This document shows, piece by piece, positions 43,779-53,083 of a DNA stretch of 64,000 bases. A program made the translations under genes and the position numbers. The DNA comes from Azophilus sp965247035 (GTDB lineage: Bacteria; Pseudomonadota; Gammaproteobacteria; Pseudomonadales; Azotimanducaceae), in assembly GCA_965247035.1 (NCBI GenBank), contig CBDFGJ010000003.1, positions 434,001 to 498,000 of the forward strand. The letters run 5' to 3'. Below the pieces are notes generated by a model. It did not search any database and had not been told where the DNA came from. It worked only from the letters and a program-made list of their open reading frames with translations. Numbering within the stretch: the stretch's first letter is position 1; the number at the start of each line of letters is the position of its first letter.

Positions 43779-44627
43779 TCACCGGATGCGGCTTAGAATG
43801 CCATCAAGTTCGTCCAATGATGCATAGCGAATGGTCAGCTTGCCGGCGCCCTTGGCTGTGTGGGAAATGGAGACAGATGCGCAGATCTTCTCCGACAACG
43901 TCCGCTCCAAGTCCAAGACATTCGCATCCTTAGCCCTAGTCGGCCCCGTCTCCGCCGCAGCCACCGCCAACAGACCTCGAACGAGGGTTTCGGTTTGGCG
44001 CACGTTCAGCTTCCTGGCCACCACTTCCCGCCCAGCGACCACTTGGGCCGCTGAGGGCAGGGACAGCAAAGCGCGGGCATGACCCATCTCCAACGCGCCT
44101 TCGTCGAGCATTTGGCGCACCGTTGAGTGCAGGTTCAGCAACCGCATTAGGTTGGCGACCGCCTCTCGGGACTTGCTCACCGAATCCGCCACCGCCTGCT
44201 GCGTCATGCCGAACTCTTCACGTAGACGCACCAAGGCCTCGGCTTCCTCCAACGGCCGCAAATTCTCCCGCTGCACGTTCTCGATCAAGGCCATGATCAG
44301 CGCCTGCTCATCGCTCACATCCTGTATGAGGGCTGGCACGGAGTCAAAGCCGGCCAGCCCGGCGGCACGCATGCGGCGCTCCCCCGCGATCAGTTCGTAG
44401 CCTCCGCCCGCCCTAGGCCGAACGACCACCGGCTGCATCATGCCTTGGGATTTAATTGATTCAACCAGTTCGGCCAACGAGGCTGCGTCAAAGCGGCGCC
44501 TTGGTTGATGAGAACCGCGCTGAATCTCAACAATGCTGATGGCGGCAAGCCCCGAGGACAGCTCATCGAGCTTGCTGTCGGCGCTCAAAAGCGCATCAAG
44601 TCCTCGGCCAAGCGGTTTCCTAGCCAT
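43779..44627 (-). CDS. parB: Chromosome partitioning protein ParB
   Basis: 283 residues from ATG 44627 (M-A-R-K-P-L-G-R-G-L-D-A-L-L, the standard ParB opening); the frame upstream is not needed. G-E-R-R-M-R-A-A is the CTP-binding/clamp motif, followed by an HTH near V-A-D-S-V-S-K-S-R-E-A-V-A-N. Binds parS and recruits ParA. No parS site was recognised in the window. Confidence 0.96.
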   Translation of the reverse strand: MARKPLGRGLDALLSADSKLDELSSGLAAISIVEIQRGSHQPRRRFDAASLAELVESIKSQGMMQPVVVRPRAGGGYELIAGERRMRAAGLAGFDSVPALIQDVSDEQALIMALIENVQRENLRPLEEAEALVRLREEFGMTQQAVADSVSKSREAVANLMRLLNLHSTVRQMLDEGALEMGHARALLSLPSAAQVVAGREVVARKLNVRQTETLVRGLLAVAAAETGPTRAKDANVLDLERTLSEKICASVSISHTAKGAGKLTIRYASLDELDGILSRIR

Positions 44628-44729
44628 ATTCCCTGCTTCCGTCACGTTGGCTATGTTGACACATGCGCCAAGCAATTCCAATGCTTGGCGCCCTGATGCG
44701 ATGAACGCCCTAGCACAGGTTCCCGCGGG

Positions 44730-45497
44730 TCAAACCTCTCCCTTCACAAGCTCATCGGCCAACGCCATGTAGGCAATGGCACCGCGGGAATGACGATCAT
44801 AGAGAATCACTGGCAGGCCATGGCTCGGCGCTTCCGCCAAGCGTACATTGCGCGGGATCACCGTGCGGAACACCTTGTTCCCAAAGTGCGCCAACAACTG
44901 CTTGGATACATGCCGCGCCAACTTGTTGCGAGGATCGTACATCGTTCGCACCAGCCCCCCCAAGACGATGCGGGGATTGGCGCGCTGGCGCACTCCGTTA
45001 AGGGTGTCCAGCAAGGCCGACAGTCCCTCAAGGGCGTAATATTCGCACTGTATGGGAACCAGCACGGCGTCCGCCGCCACCAATGCGTTCAGCGTCAGAA
45101 TATTGAGCGCGGGCGGGCAATCAACAATGATGTACTCGTAGTCCGCCAGCCTAGGGGCGGTCGCCAAGCGCTCCCGCAACCTTCCTTCCCGTCGTTCAAC
45201 GCCGAGTAGCGCCACCTCGGCTGCCGTGAGGTCGCGGTTGCTGGGCAAGAAGTCAAAAGCGGCGGGAGATTGGTGAAGAATGTCCTCAAAGTCCGCTTCC
45301 TCCATAAGCCAGTCGCCAACGGACGGTTCAACAGCACCTTCATCTGCTCCCGCTCCGATGGTGGCGTTACCTTGGGGGTCGAGATCAATCAACAGCGTCC
45401 TATGGCCGGAAAGGCCCAAGGACGCACTCAGATTAACGCTGGTCGTCGTTTTGCCGACGCCGCCCTTCTGATTGGACACCGCTATGATTCGAGTCAT
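44730..45497 (-). CDS. parA: Chromosome partitioning ATPase ParA (Soj)
   Basis: 255 residues from ATG 45497, preceded by AAAGGA. Deviant Walker A K-G-G-V-G-K-T-T, and D-L-D-P-Q-G-N-A-T and D-C-P-P-A-L-N as expected. It starts inside rsmG (65-bp overlap). Confidence 0.96.
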   Translation of the reverse strand: MTRIIAVSNQKGGVGKTTTSVNLSASLGLSGHRTLLIDLDPQGNATIGAGADEGAVEPSVGDWLMEEADFEDILHQSPAAFDFLPSNRDLTAAEVALLGVERREGRLRERLATAPRLADYEYIIVDCPPALNILTLNALVAADAVLVPIQCEYYALEGLSALLDTLNGVRQRANPRIVLGGLVRTMYDPRNKLARHVSKQLLAHFGNKVFRTVIPRNVRLAEAPSHGLPVILYDRHSRGAIAYMALADELVKGEV

Positions 45498-46155
45498 CCT
45501 TTCCCACCACCAACAGTCCATGCCAATCCAAAAGCCGGGGGATCCTGTGCCAATGGCGCCCGAGGATCGAACCACCCGGAAAATCCTCCGGCTTCGCCCG
45601 TATGTCTGCCATCGCTTGGCGCGAGTGCACAATCCGGTCAAAAGCCAGCAAGCGCCCGCCGCCCTTGAGCATTGCCTTGGCGCTTGGCCACAGGACCGAC
45701 GGCGGCATCAGCGCCCGAGCGGTAACAATATGGCAACTGTTTGCCCGCACCTCGGCCAAATCAGCGCACAGCACGTTCAAGTTGCGCAGTTCCAACATTG
45801 GCTGCACCCGGCGCAAGAAGCGGGCCTTCCTCTCGCTGCGGTCCACCAAGGTGACCTGAACTTCCGGCAGCGCCGCCGCCAAGGGAATGCCGGGCAAGCC
45901 GGCACCTGTACCTAAGTCCATCAAGCGCAAATCCAGCCGTCCCAAATTCCTCTGCGCCTCCCGCACGGCATCGACCGCAATCAGGGCGGCAAGCAAATGC
46001 CGATCCACGAAGCGCGCTAGGTCATGGGTCGAGACCAAGCCCAGAACTTTGTTCCAACGTTGCACCTGATCGGCATAGGTCTGAAGTGCGGCGAAACGTT
46101 CGGGCGAAAGCGTTGGCGCAAGGACATCAAAATCGCTTGATTCAAGCGCTGGCAC
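45433..46155 (-). CDS. rsmG: 16S rRNA (guanine527-N7)-methyltransferase RsmG
   Basis: 240 residues. W-N-K-V-L-G-L-V-S, motif I D-L-G-T-G-A-G-L-P-G-I-P-L-A and T-A-R-A are RsmG landmarks. Modifies G527 of 16S rRNA. The 3' end runs 65 bp into parA, giving about 20 extra residues beyond the usual C-terminus; the start overlaps the mnmG end by 14 bp. Confidence 0.94.
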   Translation of the reverse strand: MPALESSDFDVLAPTLSPERFAALQTYADQVQRWNKVLGLVSTHDLARFVDRHLLAALIAVDAVREAQRNLGRLDLRLMDLGTGAGLPGIPLAAALPEVQVTLVDRSERKARFLRRVQPMLELRNLNVLCADLAEVRANSCHIVTARALMPPSVLWPSAKAMLKGGGRLLAFDRIVHSRQAMADIRAKPEDFPGGSILGRHWHRIPRLLDWHGLLVVGKDDSNHSGVQSEGRRRQNDDQR

Positions 46156-48013
46156 GTTGTTTCTTGGCTGCCACCAGCAGCACCGACATGGCCGCAGGCG
46201 TGATGCCCGGCACCCGCGCCGCCCGCGCCAAGGACCTCGGCCTAATCTGGGCCAACGTTTGCTGAAGCTCGCTTGACAGCCCCGGCAATTGGCAGTAGTC
46301 CAGATCGTCCGGCAAGCGGATGCCTTCGTGCTTGCGCACTTTGGCGATTTCCGCGTCTTGGCGCTTGATGTAGCCCTCGTACTTGATTTCCGTCTCGACC
46401 TGACGCTTCAATTCGGCTGAAAATCGCGGCGCGATCAGCCCGGCTTCAACCAATTGACCCATATTGGCCTCCGGCCTCTTCAAGTAGTCATCCAGTCGAA
46501 TGCCGCCGCCGATGGGTCGGCCGCTTAAGGCGGCAAGACGGCCAGCTGCAGCGCTCTCCGGCTTCAGCTGGGTTGACCCAAGCACCGAGCAAAGCTCCTG
46601 ACGCTCAGCTTGCTTGCGCGTGAAGGACCGCCAGCGCTCGGCCCCGACCATGCCCAAGGCTCGCCCCTTCTCGGTTAAGCGCAAGTCTGCGTTGTCCTCA
46701 CGCAAACGCAAGCGAAATTCAGCCCGGCTGGTGAACATCCGGTAGGGTTCATTGGCACCCTGGTTGACTAAATCATCAATCATGACCCCTAGATATGCCT
46801 CGTCCCGACCCGGATACCAAGGCTTGGCGCCACTGGCCTTGCGGGCCGCATTCAGGCCCGCTAAAAGCCCTTGGGCGGCCGCTTCCTCGTAGCCCGTGGT
46901 GCCGTTGATTTGGCCGGCGAAGAACAGGCCCGAGATCGGCTTGGTCTCCAGCCAGTGGTACAGGCCCCGGGGGTCAAAGTAATCGTATTCAATGGCGTAG
47001 CCGGGCCGCGTTATGTGGGCGCCCTCAAACCCGCGGATGGAGCGCACCAAGGCCACTTGCACATCAAACGGCATACTAGTGGAGATGCCGTTAGGATAGA
47101 GCTCCCCGCATGACCAGCCCTCCGGCTCAACAAAGATCTGGTGCTTGGCACGGTCCGCAAAACGCACCACCTTGTCCTCTATGCTGGGGCAATAGCGCGG
47201 GCCAACCCCTTCAATCAGTCCGCTGTACAACGGACTGCGACCAAGAGCTTGCCTAATGATGCCGTGGGTGGTCGGATTGGTTTCGGTGATGTAGCACGAG
47301 TCCTGCTTTGGATGCGGTTCCGGCAGGAAAGACAAATGAGGCGGCGGTTCGTCACCCGGCTGCTCAACCAACTTGGAGAAGTCCACGCTGCGACGGTCCA
47401 AGCGCGGCGGCGTGCCGGTCTTCAGCCGTCCCACCGACAGCGGCAGCGCCCGAAGCCGCTCGGCCAAAGCGTTCGCTGGCGCATCTCCCGCCCGGCCACC
47501 GGGGTAGTTCTGCAAGCCCATGTGAATGCGTCCGCCGAGGAAGGTGCCGGTGGTCAAAATGACGCACGCGGCTTGAAAGCTAATGCCCATGGCGGTGACG
47601 ACGCCGCTGACTGCGCCCTTGTCAACGACAAGATCAACCACGGGCTGCTGCATGATCCTCAGGTTGTCCTGCTGCTCAATGAAGGTGCGCATGGCGCGAC
47701 GATAGATATCCCGGTCCGCTTGGGCGCGGGTGGCCCGCACGGCCGGCCCCTTGCTGGCGTTCAACACTCGAAACTGAATGCCGGCCTTGTCCGCAGCGCG
47801 GGCCATGACGCCATCCAAAGCGTCTATTTCCCGCACCAAGTGGCTTTTGCCGATGCCGCCGATCGCCGGGTTGCAAGACATTTGACCAATGGTTTCAATG
47901 CTCTGCGTCAACAACAAGGTGTTCGCGCCGGTGCGCGCCGCCGCCAAGGCAGCCTCCGCACCGGCATGGCCACCGCCGATGACGATGACATCAAAGGTTT
48001 CCAACTGTTTCAT
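46142..48013 (-). CDS. mnmG: tRNA uridine 5-carboxymethylaminomethyl modification enzyme MnmG
   Basis: 623 residues. FAD-binding G-G-G-H-A-G-A-E-A-A at the start, G-T-F-L-G-G-R-I-H, and G-Q-I-N-G-T-T-G-Y-E-E-A-A typical of MnmG/GidA. With MnmE it modifies wobble U34. It usually lies close to oriC in gammaproteobacteria; no DnaA-box cluster was seen in 48014-48392, which appears to hold no gene. Confidence 0.97.
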   Translation of the reverse strand: MKQLETFDVIVIGGGHAGAEAALAAARTGANTLLLTQSIETIGQMSCNPAIGGIGKSHLVREIDALDGVMARAADKAGIQFRVLNASKGPAVRATRAQADRDIYRRAMRTFIEQQDNLRIMQQPVVDLVVDKGAVSGVVTAMGISFQAACVILTTGTFLGGRIHMGLQNYPGGRAGDAPANALAERLRALPLSVGRLKTGTPPRLDRRSVDFSKLVEQPGDEPPPHLSFLPEPHPKQDSCYITETNPTTHGIIRQALGRSPLYSGLIEGVGPRYCPSIEDKVVRFADRAKHQIFVEPEGWSCGELYPNGISTSMPFDVQVALVRSIRGFEGAHITRPGYAIEYDYFDPRGLYHWLETKPISGLFFAGQINGTTGYEEAAAQGLLAGLNAARKASGAKPWYPGRDEAYLGVMIDDLVNQGANEPYRMFTSRAEFRLRLREDNADLRLTEKGRALGMVGAERWRSFTRKQAERQELCSVLGSTQLKPESAAAGRLAALSGRPIGGGIRLDDYLKRPEANMGQLVEAGLIAPRFSAELKRQVETEIKYEGYIKRQDAEIAKVRKHEGIRLPDDLDYCQLPGLSSELQQTLAQIRPRSLARAARVPGITPAAMSVLLVAAKKQRASA

Positions 48014-48392
48014 CTGCTTCTGCTAAGGGTCTGGACGGCAACGGAACGAACGGCAGTATAACGGATAGGAGCCAACCCGGGCGGACGAACCTCTCATTCT
48101 TGTTGTTGATTGCCAGACAGCTTGATCCCTTCCGTCGGACTGTTGCGACTTCCCGACTGACCTTCAGCGCGACGGCCATGGAACTGCTGAAAGCGGGCAA
48201 TCGAATCAAGTTTTCGGCCGCCTCAGCGGGGTCCGTCCCAATTCGCCCGAGGCTGCGGGTTTCGGGGTTTCGGCAGATCGGAACCCCGCTCAATACATGA
48301 ACCCCTCGTCAAAACTTGGAAAACAGACCGAAATAAGCAGGTTCAACCCAATTCGCGCCGGTCTTTTTATGGAATGACATTGAACGGAATGG

Positions 48393-49069
48393 TGTATTGG
48401 CTCAGACACATTCCGGAATTTTGGCCCCGGCGATTTTCGGCGCGTTTGTGCGCTGGTTCCGACGGGTTGGCGGGCTCGCAGCAAGCGCCGCCGCAACTTC
48501 TCCAGCTCCCACGCCCAACGCCTCGCTTCCGGCCGCAAATCACAACGGCCCGGCGAACCCGTCCAGTTCGACCACATGACCGTGCATGTCGACGGCAGGG
48601 TCTTCAAGCAGTTCCACGCCAAGGACCCAATCACCAAAAGCATCCAGGCCAAGACCCGCTCCCGCTCCTGCGTCACCGCCGCCACCGCCGCCACCGCCAC
48701 TGACTTCCTCCACGAGGTCCTGCAGCGCATGCCCGTCCACTCGGTGCAGGTCGATGGCGGCTACGGGGTCCTGAAGGAATTCGAGACCGCCCGCCGCGAC
48801 GCCGGCATCCCCCTCCATGTCCTCCCGCCCCGCCGTCCCGACATCAACGGTGGCGTCGAGCGCAGCAACCGCACCCTGCGCTCTGGGTTCTGGTCCATCC
48901 ACCGCGGCGACCTCACCATCAGCGCAGTGAACCGAGCCCTGGACCGCCACCTCCACGACCACGTCCGGCCCCACCATGCCCTTGGCTTGTTGACGCCAGC
49001 TAAATTCGCGGACAAGCTCTCTCTCGCTGCCTGACCCGCAAAATTCCGAGATGTACTGAGCTCGTACAG
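48393..49069 (+). mobile_element. IS481-type relic A
   Basis: About 680 bp. Left end TGTATTGGCTCAGACACATT and right end (rc) CTGTACGAGCTCAGTACATC form imperfect inverted termini, both followed by CGGAATTTTG. Only the transposase C-terminal half remains. Nearly the same sequence recurs inverted at 57583-58246, and its ends recur at 12279-12516. It flanks the aromatic degradation operon on the left. Confidence 0.88.
48576..49034 (+). pseudogene. IS481-family transposase, N-terminally truncated
   Basis: 152 codons of the integrase core: D-H-M-T-V-H-V-D-G (first Asp), V-H-S-V-Q-V-D-G-G-Y (second Asp), P-P-R-R-P-D-I-N-G-G-V-E-R-S-N-R-T (Glu), and a C-terminal H-H-A-L-G-L-L-T-P-A-K-F. All three DDE residues are kept, but the HTH part is missing, so it is probably inactive. 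Related codons continue upstream of ATG 48576. Confidence 0.85.
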
Positions 49070-49456
49070 TAGATTGCCAATCGTACAAGACTCTTCCATA
49101 GCAATCGTTGTATTCAATATGCTGGAGTGCCGTTCCCCAACATGTTGAAGATCGCCTTGATGCATAAGTCGACGCTCCACAAAATGTTTGATGCCTTATG
49201 GCTTCGGAGTGGGCCTTACCTTTTCCAAGTTACTCCTAACCAATTGAACACGCTGACAATTAGTCGGCCAACAGGCGGACTTCAATTCAATTGACTTGTG
49301 CGAAATGTCGTAGCCTTCTCCAATTTTCTGGGCCAATGTCTTTTTAACAATGCCGTTACCAAAAGTGATTTCAGCAATAATATCGTACCTTTGACATTTT
49401 GGCTTGTCCCACAGGAAGAGATCGTTATTAAGCGTTAATAACTGGAATCTGATTTG
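49070..49456. other. Intergenic stretch, no gene recognised
   Basis: 387 bp between relic A and the last gene of the catabolic operon. More A+T-rich than the left flank. No convincing frame, and no clear terminator hairpin with T-run. Confidence 0.4.
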
Positions 49457-50482
49457 TTAGGCGATATTGTCGGACATTAGTTGGAGTGCGACATCCTCAA
49501 TCATATCTTCCTGCCCGCCAACTGTTCGCCTTCGACCTAACTCTAATAGTATGCTCTCAGTAGGCACCCCGTAGCGCTCGCTTGCTCGGTTGGCGTGAAG
49601 CAGAAAGGAGCTATAGACACCAGCATAGCCTAGAATTAGGGCGTTCCTGTCCACCCGAATGGGTTGATCCATTATCGGGACCACCTTCTCTTCCGCAACG
49701 GCCATCAGTTTGAATATATCCACGCCAGTTTTTGCTCCCATTCGCTGCAAAACAGCGGCAAGGACTTCTAATGGCGTGTTACCTGCGCCAGCGCCTAGTC
49801 CGGCGGCTGAACCATCAATTCTTGATGCGCCAGCATTGATCGCCGCCAACGAGTTCGCTACACCCAGCGACATATTATGATGGCCGTGAAAACCGATCTC
49901 GACTTGCGCCGGCAATGCCGCCCTCAGGGTCGCGATTCTGGCGCTCACATCGTCCGGTAACATATAACCGGCGGAATCTGTACAGTAAACTGCATTAGCC
50001 CCACTGTCGACGAACACTTTGGCTTGGGCGACAATGTCTTCCGGTGAAATCATGTGCGCCATCATTAGAAAACCGACGGTATCAAGGCCCAGCTTGGCGC
50101 CTAGCGCGATGTGCTGCATGGCCACATCGGCTTCAGTGCAGTGTGTTGCAACCCGTATTGTGGTAACGCCAAGCTCCGCGGCCATTCGAAGCTCATCAAC
50201 CGTTCCGATTCCCGGTATCAGCAGTGCTGATACCTTGGCATTGCGTAGTTTAGGAATCACCGTACTAAGATATTCCTCGTCGCTATGCATAGGAAACCCG
50301 TAATTTATCGAAGCGCCGCCGAGCCCATCGCCATGCGTCACCTCAATCAAAGGGACGCCCGACTCATCAAGTGCGATTGCGATATCGACCATCTGTTGCA
50401 GGCTGATTTGGTGGCTCTTTGCATGCATGCCATCTCGCAAACACATGTCGTGAAGAATTACTTCGCGGTTACTCAAATCCAT
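49457..50482 (-). CDS. mhpE: 4-hydroxy-2-oxovalerate aldolase
   Basis: 341 residues. D-M-C-L-R-D-G-M-H-A (metal/substrate Arg-Asp), V-T-H-G-D-G-L-G-G and G-F-H-G-H-H-N (metal His pair) are DmpG/MhpE/BphI motifs. It splits 4-hydroxy-2-oxovalerate to pyruvate and acetaldehyde, which is channelled to the partner dehydrogenase encoded 22 bp upstream. Last gene of the operon. Confidence 0.95.
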   Translation of the reverse strand: MDLSNREVILHDMCLRDGMHAKSHQISLQQMVDIAIALDESGVPLIEVTHGDGLGGASINYGFPMHSDEEYLSTVIPKLRNAKVSALLIPGIGTVDELRMAAELGVTTIRVATHCTEADVAMQHIALGAKLGLDTVGFLMMAHMISPEDIVAQAKVFVDSGANAVYCTDSAGYMLPDDVSARIATLRAALPAQVEIGFHGHHNMSLGVANSLAAINAGASRIDGSAAGLGAGAGNTPLEVLAAVLQRMGAKTGVDIFKLMAVAEEKVVPIMDQPIRVDRNALILGYAGVYSSFLLHANRASERYGVPTESILLELGRRRTVGGQEDMIEDVALQLMSDNIA

Positions 50483-50504
50483 TGTATTTCTCTTGTAGGG
50501 TTCT

Positions 50505-51383
50505 TTAAAGCGATGCCCGCTCGGCCATGAACTCAGCCGTCTTTATTGCGGCGGCGGTCATGATATCCAGGTTGCCGGCATAGCTCGGCAAATAGTCGCC
50601 GAGCCCATGTACTTCCAGGAATACCGACACGCGACGTCCATCAAATACAGGCTCGTTGACCAACGTGAAGCCCGGCACGTACTCCTTTACGTCATTGACC
50701 ATATTTGCAATCGACTTACATATTGCATCTTCATTAGGTGTATCAGTGGTGAGACAATGGATGGTGTCGCGCATCATTAGCGGCGGTTCCGCAGGATTCA
50801 AAATAATGATTGCCTTGCCCTTTTCGACACCACCAATGGTTTCAATCGCGCGCGATGTTGTCCTCGTGAACTCATCGATGTTTTGCCGGGTGCCAGGACC
50901 AGCCGACTTCGACGCAATCGTTGCGACGATCTCGGCATACTTGACTTCTTGGCAGCGCGCGATTGCGTGAACAATCGGAATTGTGGCTTGCCCTCCGCAA
51001 GTCACCATGTTCACATTTTTTGTTTGCATTCCGAGATGTTGTTCGAGGTTAACAACCGGCACACACATGGGCCCTACGGCAGCTGGCGTAAGGTCGATTG
51101 TGAGAACCTGATGTTTGCGCAACAAACTGTCGTGAACAGCGTGCGCTCGTGCCGATGTTGCATCAAACGCAATTTTGATCCCGTCCTCCGCTATTTGATC
51201 GATGACCGACGGCAATCCTTGGTGCGTTGTTTTCATGCCTCGGCTTGCCGCATCGCGTAACCCGACCGAGTCTGGATCGATCCCAACAACCCAGACGGGT
51301 TCGAGAACGCTACTGCGTTGCGCCTTGATCAACAGGTCGGTGCCTATGTTGCCTGATCCAATGATTGCTATTTTCGATTTCAT
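50505..51383 (-). CDS. mhpF: Acetaldehyde dehydrogenase (acylating)
   Basis: 292 residues from ATG 51383 with GGAG upstream; an in-frame TTG at 51395 is less likely. N-terminal NAD fold I-I-G-S-G-N-I-G-T-D-L and the catalytic Cys in V-T-C-G-G-Q-A-T-I-P. It converts acetaldehyde, NAD and CoA to acetyl-CoA, in complex with the aldolase. Confidence 0.95.
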   Translation of the reverse strand: MKSKIAIIGSGNIGTDLLIKAQRSSVLEPVWVVGIDPDSVGLRDAASRGMKTTHQGLPSVIDQIAEDGIKIAFDATSARAHAVHDSLLRKHQVLTIDLTPAAVGPMCVPVVNLEQHLGMQTKNVNMVTCGGQATIPIVHAIARCQEVKYAEIVATIASKSAGPGTRQNIDEFTRTTSRAIETIGGVEKGKAIIILNPAEPPLMMRDTIHCLTTDTPNEDAICKSIANMVNDVKEYVPGFTLVNEPVFDGRRVSVFLEVHGLGDYLPSYAGNLDIMTAAAIKTAEFMAERASL

Positions 51384-51425
51384 TCGGGGCTCCAATCGCT
51401 CCTGCCGTAAGTGGTATTGAAAGGC

Positions 51426-52205
51426 TTAGAAAAACTGCAATGAAGCGGTTCCGACACCACTACGAATATGCACGCGATCGCCGGAATTGGCCGGTAAGAA
51501 CGGGACTAGCGACCCAGAAAGAATAATTTCTCCAGCTTGCAACTCAATTTCATACTGGGATAGCTGATTGGTCAGCCATGCTACAGCGATCGCCGGTGAG
51601 CCCAAGCACGCTGCCCCCGCCCCTGTTGCCGCGACTTCGTCATTGATTTCCACTACCATTCCGCAAGTCTCAATATCAATATGCTTAGGGTCAAAAACCT
51701 CCTCGCCGATGACAAACATGCCGCACGATGCGTTGTCAGCGACCGTATCCTGAATTTGTATTTGCCAGTCCCTTATTCGCGAATCTACAATTTCAAAACA
51801 AGCAGCCAATCCTGCCGTCGCTCCCATGACGTCATCTGCCGTAACGCCAGGCCCCTGCAATGGCCGCTTTAATATAAAGGCGATCTCTCCCTCGACTTTC
51901 GGCGCAATAAGGCTCTCGGCGATATCAATGGTCGCGCCATTAGATACTTGCATCAAGTCGGTGAGAAAGCCAAAATCGGGCGTCTCTATGCCAAGCATCT
52001 GTTGTACAGCAACACTGGTAATACCGATCTTCTTGCCAACAACTTTTTCGCCGGCAGCCATCCGAAGTTTCAACAATTGCCGCGAAACACGATAGGCGTC
52101 CTCGAGTGTCATATCCGGATTTGCTTGCGTTAACGGTGCGATCGGAGATCTTGTCGTTAGCGCTTTGTACAAGCGTTTCGCTGAATCGAGTGCAGCGTCG
52201 TTCAC
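51426..52205 (-). CDS. mhpD: 2-oxopent-4-enoate hydratase (2-keto-4-pentenoate hydratase)
   Basis: 259 residues. G-K-K-I-G-I-T-S, K-V-E-G-E-I-A-F (metal Glu pair) and G-S-P-A-I-A-V-A-W-L are MhpD/DmpE family signatures. It hydrates 2-hydroxypenta-2,4-dienoate to 4-hydroxy-2-oxovalerate, the aldolase substrate. Coupled to the hydrolase upstream by a 4-bp overlap. Confidence 0.93.
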   Translation of the reverse strand: MNDAALDSAKRLYKALTTRSPIAPLTQANPDMTLEDAYRVSRQLLKLRMAAGEKVVGKKIGITSVAVQQMLGIETPDFGFLTDLMQVSNGATIDIAESLIAPKVEGEIAFILKRPLQGPGVTADDVMGATAGLAACFEIVDSRIRDWQIQIQDTVADNASCGMFVIGEEVFDPKHIDIETCGMVVEINDEVAATGAGAACLGSPAIAVAWLTNQLSQYEIELQAGEIILSGSLVPFLPANSGDRVHIRSGVGTASLQFF

Positions 52206-53059
52206 TGACTGTTTGCCTTCAAGAATTCGATCGCAATCTTGTTGTAGCGATTCGGGTGTTCATGCTGTGGCCAGTGGCCGCACTCTTCGAAGAGTTCAAG
52301 GATCGAACCTGGAATAGCCTCGTGCATGTTGATCGCCTCTGGCACGTCACCAAACGGGTTTTCCATACCCCAAACCACCAAGGTTGGTGCGGCAATTTTA
52401 TTTAAGTCTTCTTCGCGCAACAAATTGCGTTGTCGAATTTCCATCTCCTGAAGACACAACAAATTGTGCACATTTTTTTGGAAGTCTGGATGGTGGTAGA
52501 TCGCGTGTCGCACGTCGACCAACTCGTCACTAATATCTTTCTCATGATTGTGCATCAATAGTTCAAGGCGCTTTCGCGTCAATCCGATATCATCTTCCAT
52601 CACAGCTTTGGTTGTGCTGGTCTTGATGCGTTCCATAATCTCCGGATTGGCCTTCGTGCCTCCGGCCGCGATAAGTTGCAATGACTGCACTCGTTCAGGG
52701 CTATGAATTGCAATCCACGCGCTGGTCCAACCGCCCAGCGATTCGCCCGCAAGATGCGCACTCTCGATGCCCTGCGCATCCATGTAATCCAATACATGCT
52801 GAGCGTACTTCGGGATTTCGTAATTGAAGTCTGGCTTTCCGGTATAGCCGTGCCCTAATGCATCGATTGCGTGACACTTGAATCCCGCGTTGACGTGAGC
52901 GACCAGATTTCGACTAAATGCCTCCAAATGACCGCTTGTGCCGTGCATAAAGATGACGTCGTCACCTTCTCCGGCGATCAGCGCACGCGTAGACACATTG
53001 TTCGCGTCCACAAATCGCACCTCAAATTCAATACCTGTAAGGTCTGTCCAAATCGACAC
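52202..53059 (-). CDS. Alpha/beta hydrolase, meta-cleavage-product type
   Basis: 285 residues. H-G-T-S-G-H oxyanion region, nucleophile in G-E-S-L-G-G and His in G-H-W-P-Q-H-E. The usual Asp after W-G is replaced: W-G-M-E-N-P-F-G-D, so the acid may be Asn-shifted or provided by the later Asp. Related enzymes cleave the C-C bond of ring-opened aromatics. Its position between the extradiol dioxygenase and hydratase supports that. Confidence 0.82.
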   Translation of the reverse strand: MSIWTDLTGIEFEVRFVDANNVSTRALIAGEGDDVIFMHGTSGHLEAFSRNLVAHVNAGFKCHAIDALGHGYTGKPDFNYEIPKYAQHVLDYMDAQGIESAHLAGESLGGWTSAWIAIHSPERVQSLQLIAAGGTKANPEIMERIKTSTTKAVMEDDIGLTRKRLELLMHNHEKDISDELVDVRHAIYHHPDFQKNVHNLLCLQEMEIRQRNLLREEDLNKIAAPTLVVWGMENPFGDVPEAINMHEAIPGSILELFEECGHWPQHEHPNRYNKIAIEFLKANSQ

Positions 53060-53083
53060 AATATTCTTCCTGCGTTTATTGAT

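Noticed and set aside
43396..45500. parS site near parAB
   Set aside because: No GTTTCAC-type 16-bp palindrome was seen here or elsewhere in the window.
48014..48392. Possible oriC beside mnmG
   Set aside because: No cluster of DnaA boxes or A+T-rich unwinding stretch was found by eye; the origin is probably elsewhere or was displaced.
48290..49180. Several minus-strand frames across IS relic A
   Set aside because: They are antisense shadows of the transposase; the DDE motifs lie on the plus strand.
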